DNA from: a virus
Length of the DNA: 47,723 nt
Direction: 5' to 3' (one strand)
Virus record (IMG/VR): IMGVR_UViG_3300036985_003617
Span: 1 to 47,723 of that record
Shown here: positions 1 through 6,722 of the stretch, one piece after another
How the letters are laid out: the number at the start of each line of letters is the position of its first letter
How positions within the stretch are numbered: position 1 is the stretch's first letter
Translations under genes and position numbers: made by a program
The notes under the pieces: generated by a model
Databases searched by the model: none
Told to the model about the DNA's origin: nothing
The model's input: the letters and a program-made list of their open reading frames with translations, nothing else

Positions 1-49
1 GGACCTTCTTGCGAAGATCGACTTCGTCGATCTCGATGTCAAGTTTCAT
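1..49 (-). CDS. Partial 5' end of the MKLDIE-type small protein, cut by the window start
   Basis: The minus strand from base 49 encodes MKLDIEIDEVDLRKKV and runs off the window. Its ATG overlaps the TGA of the upstream gene (46-390) as ATGA. The same 16 codons begin the complete 99-residue gene at 46103-46402. If the genome is circular through the 127-bp repeat, the two are the same gene. Function is unknown. Confidence 0.8.
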   Translation of the reverse strand, partial: MKLDIEIDEVDLRKKV

Positions 50-127
50 GGCTTCACCTCTTGGTCTTTCGCGCGCAGCCGCCAATCGCTGTCAAGACGG
101 AAGCCGTCAGGTAGCCTCGACTCGCCG
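1..127. repeat. 127-bp direct repeat, copy 1 (window start)
   Basis: Bases 1-127 are identical to 46354-46480. Divergence begins exactly at base 128 versus 46481. The repeat covers the start of the MKLDIEIDEVDLRKK gene and the last 26 codons of the gene upstream of it on the minus strand. A repeat that begins at the very first base of a contig suggests an assembly-graph junction, for example a circular genome with a variant branch. A true two-copy repeat is the alternative. Confidence 0.95.
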
Positions 128-390
128 AGCAGTTCGCGCACGCGCCGCATCGGGGTCATTTCGGCGTTCCACTTGGCTAGCTGCGAGGGGTAATCGAGAG
201 TCCCGAAGAAGCGGTTCGCCAGATCCGCTTCGAGGTCGTTAGCGCACTCCTTCGCGGCGGCGCGCAGCGTCTTGCACTCTTCCTCGCTCGCGGCCAGCTC
301 TTTCGCGATCCAAGGGACGCTGTGGCCCTCGGCGATCCACGCGCGCAGTTGGGGCTCGTTCCACGCCTGGCGGGTGCTGGTGCTGGTCAC
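46..390 (-). CDS. Small mosaic protein with putative HTH-like N-terminus
   Basis: This encodes 114 residues. The GTG start at 390 overlaps the RNA ligase stop (GTGA). Residues 9-28 read WNEPQLRAWIAEGHSVPWIA, identical to residues 7-26 of the zinc-finger protein at 45543-46106; they resemble a short helix-turn-helix (inference). The last 26 residues, from GESRLPDGF onward, are identical to the end of the 135-residue zinc-ribbon protein at 46399-46806. The protein is thus built from two modules found in two other genes. Function is unknown. The gene is last but one in the leftward early operon. Confidence 0.75.
   Translation of the reverse strand: MTSTSTRQAWNEPQLRAWIAEGHSVPWIAKELAASEEECKTLRAAAKECANDLEADLANRFFGTLDYPSQLAKWNAEMTPMRRVRELLGESRLPDGFRLDSDWRLRAKDQEVKP
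317..363. repeat. 47-bp repeat encoding the WNEPQLRAW module, copy 1
   Basis: Bases 317-363 match 46041-46087 exactly. Outside the 47 bp the genes diverge at once on one side and gradually on the other. The repeat encodes the shared N-terminal module of the proteins at 46-390 and 45543-46106 and looks like a recombination or duplication footprint between small leftward genes. Confidence 0.9.
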
Positions 391-1265
391 GGGTGAGCCT
401 CCGAGATGAGCCTCGCCGCCAGAGCCTCCTTCACCAGAATGGCTGTGGCGGTGCCGATCGCGCGGCGAGCCTCCTTGCTCACAACGATTTCGCCGAGAGC
501 CTCTCGCTCCACGTCTTCGACCATGGCCGTGATGAAGTCAGGGATGTTGGCTGTGTCGAGCGCGATGGTTCCGCGCCCAAGGATGTGTTGTAGCCGCATC
601 GGCGTGACCCACTCGCCTGAGATCGCAGCAGCATCAGCCAGGATCTTGATCTTGTCGGGGTCGCCTACCTTCGGCGTGTTTCTACGCTCCGAGAACGCAT
701 CGCCCTTGTGCTTCGCGATGATGCGTCCGCCATTGCTCGTCGCGAACTCTTGCAGCGGTCGCAGCACCACTCCCTCGCGGTGCTTGTCCTCGGTGATGCC
801 GCGCCGCTTGGCGACATCGCTCGGCATATCGCGCAGCAGATCGAGAGAGGCAAGATCCGTGCTCGTCCTCTCGAACGGAACGAACTCCAGGCCAAGGGCC
901 GCGACACATCCCGCCGCTTGTTCGACCTGGAACCACCGATCGCCCTTCTTCACGTCGAACGCGATGAAGCGAAGCTCATTCCCGTAGGCGTGGCCCATGC
1001 GCTGCATCTTGCCGCCGTAGGCTTCGCCGTAGATCGCGATCCCTCCAACAGGAGCCATCTCGGCAAGCCTCGACTTCATCGCGTCGAGATCGAACAGCGC
1101 GGTGAAAACGTGGTGCTCAGAGCCACCACTGAATAAGTAGAGCCCTCGTTCTTGGCTGTAGCCGATGTGCGCCGAAGTGCCGTGGACCTTTTCGAGCGCG
1201 TAGCACTCGCGAAAGAGGAGGATCGTCCGGTCTTTGTACAGATTGTCGATGTGTAGGTAGCCCAT
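387..1265 (-). CDS. RNA ligase, T4 Rnl2-like
   Basis: This encodes 292 residues. It is a nucleotidyltransferase-fold ligase expected to seal RNA nicks via an enzyme-AMP intermediate. Visible motifs: motif I EKVHGTS with the putative adenylated Lys26; GEAYGGKMQ; motif IV EGVVLRP; and motif V IIAKHKGDAF. Spacing and overall length fit Rnl2-type ligases rather than ATP-dependent DNA ligases. The gene sits in the leftward operon downstream of RusA and a zinc-ribbon gene and overlaps the next start by four bases. Its presence suggests repair of phage-targeted RNA (for example nicked tRNA) or ligation of replication intermediates; the substrate is not evident. No polynucleotide kinase partner is recognised nearby. 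Confidence 0.85.
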   Translation of the reverse strand: MGYLHIDNLYKDRTILLFRECYALEKVHGTSAHIGYSQERGLYLFSGGSEHHVFTALFDLDAMKSRLAEMAPVGGIAIYGEAYGGKMQRMGHAYGNELRFIAFDVKKGDRWFQVEQAAGCVAALGLEFVPFERTSTDLASLDLLRDMPSDVAKRRGITEDKHREGVVLRPLQEFATSNGGRIIAKHKGDAFSERRNTPKVGDPDKIKILADAAAISGEWVTPMRLQHILGRGTIALDTANIPDFITAMVEDVEREALGEIVVSKEARRAIGTATAILVKEALAARLISEAHP

Positions 1266-1268
1266 AAG

Positions 1269-1826
1269 TCAGTCCTCGTGATTCAGTTTGCAGCCGTTTG
1301 TCCCGCGCGAGCAGGTGCAAGACGCGAATGGATCGATCGCGCACGCCTCGATGTAGATGTCGCAGAGGCTCCCCACCATGATCGGGAGCGTCCACGTCTG
1401 CCGCTCGACGTTGCGCGCTGTGAAGCGATAGCACCTGTCGCGACGGTCGCAGACTTCGAGGTGGATGCGCCCCTGGCACTTGGCAGTGTCGTTCACGGCA
1501 ACTGCCTCCACGCCGCCGAGCACATGCCGACGCCTGCGAATGGGTCCATCAGTTGCCTTCCTTGCCATCGCCTTCTGTCGCCAATAAGCCCGCGCGTGCG
1601 CTGGGGAAATCGCGGTGAAGCACGCTAGCTTGTCAGGTTCGGGAAGTGAGCGCATCTTCTGAGCCAATGTCATGGTCGAGTCCATCGGGTTCTCTCCTGG
1701 TTGTTCGTGGGTTATCGCCCAGCATGCTGGGCATTCGAGGATGTTGAGGTTGTTGCGCGCGAGCTTGCCAGAGCCACACCATCGGCAGGTGTCGAGCGGC
1801 ACAGCCGGGCGCGGGTAGGGGATCAT
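1269..1826 (-). CDS. Cys-rich putative zinc-binding protein, MIPYPRP family
   Basis: This encodes 185 residues; the ATG start at 1826 overlaps the RusA stop as ATGA. The N-terminus MIPYPRPAVPLDTCRWCGSG contains a CxxC knuckle, followed by CPAC about 18 residues on, so a zinc ribbon is likely. A second Cys cluster (CDIYIEACAIDPFASCTC) lies near the C-terminus. The N-terminal pattern is shared with the protein at 46399-46806 (MIPFPRPSLPHGACTSCGAT), pointing to a duplicated zinc-ribbon module. Function is unknown. Confidence 0.7.
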   Translation of the reverse strand: MIPYPRPAVPLDTCRWCGSGKLARNNLNILECPACWAITHEQPGENPMDSTMTLAQKMRSLPEPDKLACFTAISPAHARAYWRQKAMARKATDGPIRRRRHVLGGVEAVAVNDTAKCQGRIHLEVCDRRDRCYRFTARNVERQTWTLPIMVGSLCDIYIEACAIDPFASCTCSRGTNGCKLNHED

Positions 1827-2200
1827 TCGCAGAGGAAGACGCGATCGGCTCGCAAAGTCACGTTGACTTGGCCATCCTTCGGGAGCACCTCGCCAAACTC
1901 ACACGTCACGCGGCGAATGATCTTGTCGTCGAAGCGAAGGCCGTCAGCGATTCCATCTTGGCCAGACTTCATGCGCGCGTGCAAGTTGTCGAGGGCATAC
2001 CGACGATTGTCTGGCGGGAAGAACCAGTAGGTGATCGCGAGCTTGGCGTCGAACGGGAACAGGAAGGGAGTCCAGGCACGACTTGCGATGCTGGCGCAAG
2101 CCATTCGGTACATGGCAATCGCTTCGCTTTTCTGGCCCCAATGGCCGCGCTTGTTTGGCGAGAGGAGCTTCGACGGCCACGGAAGTTGAAGAGTCAGCAT
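1823..2200 (-). CDS. rusA: RusA-like Holliday junction resolvase
   Basis: This encodes 125 residues from the ATG at 2200 (MLTLQLPWPSKLLSPNKRG). RusA-family features: an N-terminal PxPxS-N-K-R segment and the core PPDNRRYALDNLHARMKSG, then DGIADGLRFDD, which supplies the acidic and lysine catalytic residues (D64, D71, K78, D86, D91/D92 by my count). RusA dimers cut four-way junctions, which suits its position downstream of the YqaJ exonuclease and RecT-like gene. The reading frame stays open 18 codons further upstream, but the shorter start matches family length. A second, unrelated resolvase of RuvC type is encoded at 6723-7184. Confidence 0.88.
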   Translation of the reverse strand: MLTLQLPWPSKLLSPNKRGHWGQKSEAIAMYRMACASIASRAWTPFLFPFDAKLAITYWFFPPDNRRYALDNLHARMKSGQDGIADGLRFDDKIIRRVTCEFGEVLPKDGQVNVTLRADRVFLCE

Positions 2201-2277
2201 TGGAGAAAGTGGCCCGTGCGGGACCAAGCCCGACCCGCACGGGCCAGCGCACACAAAGAACGAGCAGCCTCCCCCGG

Positions 2278-2565
2278 TCAGGGGGTCGGGCTACTGGAGG
2301 GGGTTGACTCGGCGGCGAGGATGACGGCCTCACACTCGGTGGCGAGGATCTCGACAAGGGCCTCGACAACGGCGTCGCGGTCGCCTTTGGGCATCGCCAT
2401 CACCTTGGCGTAGAGTCGAATGCCGCGCGCTTCCACGTCCTCGCCGTCATGACTGAGGATGTTGAGGCAGCGGCGAACCAGCTCGGAAAACTCACCGAAC
2501 GGCTTCGCCGCTAGCTTGGTGCAGAGCGTGAGGAGGGGAAGAGATTGTTCTTTCGTCATGGTCAT
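2278..2565 (-). CDS. Small hypothetical protein
   Basis: This encodes 95 residues, mostly helical and acidic, with the segment LVEILATECEAVILAA near the C-terminus and a Ser/Pro tail. The ATG at 2565 overlaps the upstream stop (ATGA). It lies between the zinc-ribbon gene and rusA in the recombination operon. No family is recognised. Confidence 0.65.
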   Translation of the reverse strand: MTMTKEQSLPLLTLCTKLAAKPFGEFSELVRRCLNILSHDGEDVEARGIRLYAKVMAMPKGDRDAVVEALVEILATECEAVILAAESTPSSSPTP

Positions 2566-2765
2566 GGGTAGATGTAGGGTCGCTTAGCGTGCGGCGATGG
2601 GCTGCCCACGCCGTGGAAGGAGAAGCGGCAGTCGTCGAGCACTGAGCCGCACAGCGAGCACTTCGCCGCGCGCTCAACGGCGATGTTGTCGTGCCCGCAC
2701 TTGTCGCAAGTGTTGAACTTGAACGGAGCGGTCGCCTCCGGTTTGCGTTCGATGCGATTGGTCAC
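2562..2765 (-). CDS. Small zinc-ribbon protein
   Basis: This encodes 67 residues from a GTG at 2765 that overlaps the RecT-like stop (GTGA), which decides this start over longer open frames upstream. It contains CDKCGHDNIAVERAAKCSLCG, a four-cysteine zinc ribbon (CxxC...CxxC). Co-translation with the RecT-like gene suggests a DNA-transaction accessory role, but this is inference only. Confidence 0.75.
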   Translation of the reverse strand: MTNRIERKPEATAPFKFNTCDKCGHDNIAVERAAKCSLCGSVLDDCRFSFHGVGSPSPHAKRPYIYP

Positions 2766-3622
2766 GGGTTGGATCCCGGCTCTCCAACCATCGCGTCGAC
2801 CACCGCCTTCTCCTTGTCGAGAGCCGTCGACAGCACTTCGAGGTTGGCGATCGACAGGTCGCTGATGCGTCCTTGCGGCAAGTTGTTCGCAGCCATCAAG
2901 GCGAACACGTTGTCGCGGGTCAGGCCGAGAGCCTTGGCCTTGGCTGCGCAGTCCTTCGCCATGGTTTCGATCTTGATTGCGGTCTCGTCGACCGCCGCGC
3001 CGACGATGGCGGCAACCTTCTCGCTTGCGGTGCCTGTTGGCGGCAGCGAGGGCAAGCCCGACATCTCGGCATCCTTGATGATCTCGTCCATCTCCGAGGT
3101 CTCGTAGCAGCCGAACATCACTTCGGCGGCGAACTTTCGCCCTGCGCTTGTCACTGCGCGAGCGGTCAACATCGTCTCGGGATACTTGCGCCAGTTGTCC
3201 TTGCCGTTCCACAGCCCGGCGGTCATCGCGCGCTGCTTGTCCCATGGCTCTTCGTGAGACTCACCCTCTGGGTTAACCAGGCGGCACACCACCTTCTCGG
3301 GTCCGCTCACCGGGAACGACACCTTGTAGCCAGCAGATCGCAACCGAGCGACCCAGAAGTGGTAGCTAGCGACGACGTGGCCTTCAACGATGTGGAAGGC
3401 GCGGAAGCTCGCCATCGGACTGATGCCAAGCTCTTGACCCGCCATGATCGTCGCGAGGATCATCCCAGGGTTGCCAAGGCAGTTCTTCGGAATCATGCCG
3501 GAGGCGTTCTTGACCATCTCCGCGAACTGCATCGCCTCCGCGATTGTAGCGAAGTCGGTGAGCATCTTGCGCGGCTGCAAGGCGCGGACGGGAGACGAGA
3601 CGGTTTCTGGTAGCTGGCTCAT
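2762..3622 (-). CDS. RecT-like single-strand annealing protein
   Basis: This encodes 286 residues from the ATG at 3622, whose ATGA overlaps the exonuclease stop. RecT-type features: an N-terminal helical segment with MIPKNCLGNPGMILATIMAG and ELGISPMASFRAFHIVEG (the typical ...G..P....a....i..G region), and WRKYPETMLTARAVTSAG followed by RKFAAEVMFGCYETSE, the ..p..m...ra.t...r..fpe...g.y...E pattern of phage RecT proteins. A helical tail follows. It is expected to bind ssDNA and anneal strands generated by the adjacent YqaJ nuclease. Assignment is by motif pattern and by the nuclease-annealase gene pair. Confidence 0.82.
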   Translation of the reverse strand: MSQLPETVSSPVRALQPRKMLTDFATIAEAMQFAEMVKNASGMIPKNCLGNPGMILATIMAGQELGISPMASFRAFHIVEGHVVASYHFWVARLRSAGYKVSFPVSGPEKVVCRLVNPEGESHEEPWDKQRAMTAGLWNGKDNWRKYPETMLTARAVTSAGRKFAAEVMFGCYETSEMDEIIKDAEMSGLPSLPPTGTASEKVAAIVGAAVDETAIKIETMAKDCAAKAKALGLTRDNVFALMAANNLPQGRISDLSIANLEVLSTALDKEKAVVDAMVGEPGSNP

Positions 3623-4545
3623 GGATTCTTGTCCTTCCACGCCTTGGTGACGTGCATCTGGCGAAAACTGGCTGGTGCGACGGTGTAGCCAGCGCGGGCA
3701 ATGGTTTTGAGGGTGACCACGGGCTTGCCCTCCTCGTCGACGACGATCTCGTTCGCGCCGATAGCTTCGTGCAGCGCGAAGTCGTGTGCTTCGACTTGTG
3801 CCTCAAGCTCCTTGATGGCCTTTTTCACTTCGGCGCGCATCAGCAACCGCCCGACGATCTCTGCCGTCAACGGCGTCGTCTGGCCCTTCGCACTCCACAC
3901 GAGGCGGCGAGCATCGGCGAGGTCCACAGGCTTCGGAGGGGTCTCGCCGAGCACGTGCTGCTGCCAGAACTCATCCACCTTGTCGCGGATCGTCTTCGCC
4001 AGAGTTGGGCTGTAAGCGACCGACAGCACGCGGAGGCCGATGGCTTCCACGATCTCGGCTGGCGTCAGCCCCATCAGGTCGCGCATGCCGGTGCTGTGCG
4101 GCCACACGAGCACAGGGTAGTCGGCCTGATCCACCTCGTGCATGTCCATATACCACGTCCCTTGGCAGTCGTAGTAGAGAGGCACGGTGTCAGTACCGCT
4201 CTCGCCCCACTCGCTGCCCATCGTTGTCGCCTTGGCTTCAACGATGCGCTTCCAGCCACCAACCTCGGCCATCGCATCAACGTTGGCGCGACGGTAGCCC
4301 TTGCGCAGCGTCTCAAGCGACCACACCTTGGAGCCCTCGGGCAGCGTCTTGGCGTAGGCCGCGATGACCGGGGCCTCAAACCGCTTGCCCGCGCGCATCG
4401 CTGGTGTCTCTTGCTTGTCATCTTGCTTGAGTACCTTCGAGCGCCAGACGTCAAGAGGGGTCGAGAACGGGGACAGCCCCATGATCGCAGCGACTTCGCT
4501 GCCGCCGATTCCGCTGAATCGGTCTTCGGTTGTGGTGGTGGTCAT
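3619..4545 (-). CDS. YqaJ-family phage exonuclease
   Basis: This encodes 308 residues from the ATG at 4545 (MTTTTTEDRFSGIGGSEVAA). YqaJ/PD-(D/E)xK nuclease features: IGGSEVAAIMG with LDVW, a conserved FEAPVIAAYAK segment, then the catalytic set ANVDAMAE (D90) and IVEAKA (E103-x-K105), followed by YYDCQGTWYM, the conserved Q-containing helix. It probably acts as a 5'-3' dsDNA exonuclease that feeds the RecT-like protein encoded next. The frame is open much further upstream, but that extension overlaps the region downstream of the gene at 4814 and lacks protein-like sequence, so the short start is preferred. Confidence 0.87.
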   Translation of the reverse strand: MTTTTTEDRFSGIGGSEVAAIMGLSPFSTPLDVWRSKVLKQDDKQETPAMRAGKRFEAPVIAAYAKTLPEGSKVWSLETLRKGYRRANVDAMAEVGGWKRIVEAKATTMGSEWGESGTDTVPLYYDCQGTWYMDMHEVDQADYPVLVWPHSTGMRDLMGLTPAEIVEAIGLRVLSVAYSPTLAKTIRDKVDEFWQQHVLGETPPKPVDLADARRLVWSAKGQTTPLTAEIVGRLLMRAEVKKAIKELEAQVEAHDFALHEAIGANEIVVDEEGKPVVTLKTIARAGYTVAPASFRQMHVTKAWKDKNP

Positions 4546-4681
4546 GGTGAGTAAGAGTGCCGTCTCTCCGGCTGTCACGTCCGCCGTAACCAGAAGGCTT
4601 AGGCGTTGTCCGCCCCGACGTTGGGCGGTTCCGATGGATTGGGGGCTCGGGTACTGGCCGAGACCAACCCATGATGGTCGG

Positions 4682-4816
4682 CTATTGTGGCTCGCTCCAG
4701 GCTGGTTCAGTGGTTCCGTGCGCTTCCTTGATGTAGCCTCGGATGTGGTCGTCGATACCGAGTCGAAGGGCTTCGTCGTAGGTGGCGAACTCGCCACCGT
4801 CACCGGAGCATTGTCA
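4682..4816 (-). other. In-frame continuation after the TGA at 4814
   Basis: Translating past the TGA in the same frame gives 43 residues without a stop, with ordinary amino-acid composition (ATYDEALRLGIDDHIRGYIK) and no start codon of its own near the TGA. It is best explained as the C-terminal part of the 4814-5059 gene rather than as a separate gene. The remaining 136 bases to the exonuclease start hold nothing else I recognise. Confidence 0.6.
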
Positions 4817-5059
4817 ACCGTGCCCGGTGTAGTCCTCACTCTCGATCGCGGTCCCGTAGTTGCCGTTCTTCAACTTGACGATGCACGCGCTGCTGTCTTC
4901 CGTCGCCCATTCTGTGCTGCTTGTCCACGCGACGCAGACGCGGTCGATGTCAGCCGTCTGCCACGGAACGGTTGCGTGATCCGAGCACAACATGGCTTGC
5001 CTCCATGTCTCTTCGGCCCACATGAACGCCTGCACTTGGGTCTCGGCGAGGTAGCTCAT
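4814..5059 (-). CDS. Hypothetical protein ending at an in-frame TGA (possibly interrupted)
   Basis: This encodes 81 residues from the ATG at 5059, which overlaps the upstream stop as ATGA. It ends ...IESEDYTGHG-TGA. The same frame continues for 43 protein-like codons to a TAG at 4682-4684 (QCSGDGGEF ATYDEALRLGID...). I recall, unverified, phage proteins with an uninterrupted DYTGHGCQC-type stretch, which would place a cysteine at the TGA. A TGC-to-TGA change, a sequencing error or stop readthrough are all possible. Function is unknown. Confidence 0.65.
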   Translation of the reverse strand: MSYLAETQVQAFMWAEETWRQAMLCSDHATVPWQTADIDRVCVAWTSSTEWATEDSSACIVKLKNGNYGTAIESEDYTGHG

Positions 5060-5283
5060 TGTGGTTCCTTCTTCGACAAGCTGGCGAAGCAGTCCAGGTG
5101 GCTATTGACACCGAAAGTGAACAGGGTTGCGGCAGCCCTCGCGTAACCCATGGCACCCGTCAGATGGTAGGTCTCCGAGAAGTTGTTCTTTCGATCCGCA
5201 AGCTCCCCTTCGAGTTGGATGACTAGGTTGCCAAGTCGCGCGTAGATCGTTCGCGCCTCAGTAATCAGACTAGAGGTGTCCAT
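5056..5283 (-). CDS. Small hypothetical protein
   Basis: This encodes 75 residues (MDTSSLITEARTIYARLGN...), predicted helical, with no cysteine clusters apart from one Cys near the end. It joins its neighbours by ATGA downstream and by TGATG upstream, so it is translated as part of the early operon. No family is recognised. Confidence 0.65.
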   Translation of the reverse strand: MDTSSLITEARTIYARLGNLVIQLEGELADRKNNFSETYHLTGAMGYARAAATLFTFGVNSHLDCFASLSKKEPQ

Positions 5284-5615
5284 CAGTAGTCTCCATCGTC
5301 GCGATCGGGCGCGTCGAATGCCTGCTCGGCGGCGTCGTCGGTCGCGTGCGCGATAATGTCGTCCGTTGCGCCTTCGATCAAAGCCACCATCGCGGCTCTA
5401 GTGGGCTCGATGCCGGGGTGCGCAGACTCCCACGCGGCGAGGTCGTAGAGGATGCATTGGTTTGCATCGAAGTCGATCTCAACGCCGCCGGTCCAGCCCA
5501 CGTCGGGTTCTGGCCGCGAGCCGCCGACTGTGTAGGCCACACGGACACCATCGACGGTGGCGATCCCGTCGCTGGCGTAAACTTCATCCGCTTCGATCTT
5601 GGACTTGGCGGTCAC
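5283..5615 (-). CDS. Acidic hypothetical protein
   Basis: This encodes 110 residues with a strongly acidic C-terminus (DDAAEQAFDAPDRDDGDY). The start overlaps the stop of the 5612-6298 gene by four bases. Residues VEIDFDANQCILYDLAAW suggest a mixed alpha/beta fold. No family is recognised. Confidence 0.65.
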   Translation of the reverse strand: MTAKSKIEADEVYASDGIATVDGVRVAYTVGGSRPEPDVGWTGGVEIDFDANQCILYDLAAWESAHPGIEPTRAAMVALIEGATDDIIAHATDDAAEQAFDAPDRDDGDY

Positions 5616-6298
5616 GACGATGCCCCCAAGTCAACCGTCGTCGGCGAGCGCATCGTCCCCTCGCCAATGGCCTCGATGATGTCCGACTGCGAGTAGACCT
5701 TCGCGAGAAACCCACGCGCCACGGTCTCGTCGCAATAGGCCAGCTCGTAGTAGTCAGCGAAGGTCTTCTTGATGCCTTCCAGGTAATGCACTCGCGTCAA
5801 CGCTTCGTTGCGGGCAGTCCACAATCTGTCCGTGATCTTGTCAGCCTTCTTGCGGGCCTCAGCGAACGCGCTCTGTGCCGCATCGTTCGCTTTCGAGTTT
5901 GACTTGGCGGTCTCCAGTGATGCGCGACGAGTCTCGACGCTCGCTTGCGTCGGCACCATGCGGCACTCGAACGCGAGCCCCTCGGTTGGCTTCGTTGACT
6001 CTGTGTCGGTGCGATAGTCCTTGTCAATCTGGAGGGGGTCTAAGGCGACGAACTTGGCCGCAGCCTCCTCAGTCAGGAACGCGATGCCAATCGCGCTGTA
6101 GCCCTTGTGGGTCGGGACGTAGCGAGCTTCGGTTTGAAGCTCTGGCGGATCTGTTGGCAGCAGCACGGGCTTGATGGGGTCCAGTACGCCAGCCTCCATC
6201 AGCGCCAGCTTGCAGACGCCGCGCATGTCGTCGTCGGAGAGGGCCGCCTTTTCAGCAGCCGAGAGGTTCCAGAAGGCAGACTCAGTGGATCGGTTCAT
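5612..6298 (-). CDS. Hypothetical protein, first gene of the leftward early operon
   Basis: This encodes 228 residues from the ATG at 6298 (MNRSTESAFWNLSAAEK). An N-terminal region is followed by a central helical, coiled-coil-prone stretch rich in K/A/E (ETAKSNSKANDAAQSAFAEA and onward) and a C-terminal VARGFLAKVYSQSDIIEAI. Position just before the YqaJ/RecT genes suggests an early or recombination-related role, but no domain is recognised. There is no Shine-Dalgarno sequence before this ATG; a promoter -10 box lies seven bases upstream, so the transcript may be leaderless. A TTG further upstream is the only alternative start and lies inside the -35 box. Confidence 0.75.
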   Translation of the reverse strand: MNRSTESAFWNLSAAEKAALSDDDMRGVCKLALMEAGVLDPIKPVLLPTDPPELQTEARYVPTHKGYSAIGIAFLTEEAAAKFVALDPLQIDKDYRTDTESTKPTEGLAFECRMVPTQASVETRRASLETAKSNSKANDAAQSAFAEARKKADKITDRLWTARNEALTRVHYLEGIKKTFADYYELAYCDETVARGFLAKVYSQSDIIEAIGEGTMRSPTTVDLGASS

Positions 6299-6305
6299 GG
6301 GGCAG

Positions 6306-6334
6306 GTCTTATGCGTTCGCCATCGACGTGTCAA
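6306..6334 (-). promoter_or_regulatory. Leftward early promoter (sigma70-like)
   Basis: On the minus strand: -35 TTGACA (6334-6329), a 17-base spacer and -10 TAAGAC (6311-6306). The ATG of the first operon gene follows after seven bases, so transcription would begin at or next to the start codon. The -35 is a perfect consensus match; the -10 is weaker. Confidence 0.6.
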
Positions 6335-6371
6335 GCGCGCGTCCAGTTATTTTTGCGAATTGTGCCGTGGC

Positions 6372-6400
6372 TTGACAGCGCTCTCCTTGACACCTACAGA
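6372..6400 (+). promoter_or_regulatory. Rightward promoter divergent from the early operon
   Basis: TTGACA (6372-6377), 17-base spacer, TACAGA (6395-6400), then six bases to the ATG at 6407. The geometry mirrors the leftward promoter on the other side of the same intergenic region. A second TTGACA at 6387-6392 repeats the -35 motif. Only a weak AAGG lies before the ATG. Confidence 0.55.
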
Positions 6401-6406
6401 CAAGGC

Positions 6407-6697
6407 ATGGTCAAGCAAAGAAAGAAACGCCGCGACGGCATCGACAACCACAAGCTGGTCGTGCGCGCAGCGGGCTTCAAGTGGTCTCCCGCGCGCATCG
6501 CCAGACACTACGGCCTGAGCTTGCGCACGGTGCAGAAGCATCTCTTCCGCGCCGGTATCGTGAGTGCGCCACCGCTGGAGAACCGCAAAGAGGTGCAGCG
6601 GCTGGCCACCACCTACGGCGTCACCGAGGCGGCGAGGCAGCTCGGCGTGAGCCGACAAGCGATCTACTTGCGCCTGGCTGCGTGGGGTGTCAAGTGA
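6407..6697 (+). CDS. Small helix-turn-helix DNA-binding protein
   Basis: This encodes 96 residues. Two HTH-like segments are visible: SPARIARHYGLSLRTVQKHL (about residues 26-45) and VTEAARQLGVSRQAIYLRL (about residues 72-90). The N-terminus is basic (MVKQRKKRRDG). It is likely a transcriptional regulator of the divergent promoters it faces. Its own promoter overlaps the region it would bind, so autoregulation is plausible but not shown. The frame is open upstream, but the start at 6407 fits the promoter. Confidence 0.75.
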   Translation: MVKQRKKRRDGIDNHKLVVRAAGFKWSPARIARHYGLSLRTVQKHLFRAGIVSAPPLENRKEVQRLATTYGVTEAARQLGVSRQAIYLRLAAWGVK

Positions 6698-6722
6698 ATA
6701 CCTCGGAAGGCGGGGATGACGA

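Noticed and set aside
3652-4554. A 300-codon plus-strand frame over the YqaJ exonuclease gene.
   Set aside because: The minus-strand gene has clear nuclease motifs and coupled neighbours; the plus-strand translation is Leu/Arg/His-rich and featureless.
4814-4816. Selenocysteine or genome-wide TGA reassignment as explanation of the in-frame TGA.
   Set aside because: Many genes in the window end in TGA with coupled starts, so TGA works as a stop; no SECIS-like structure could be identified by eye. A point change or error is simpler.
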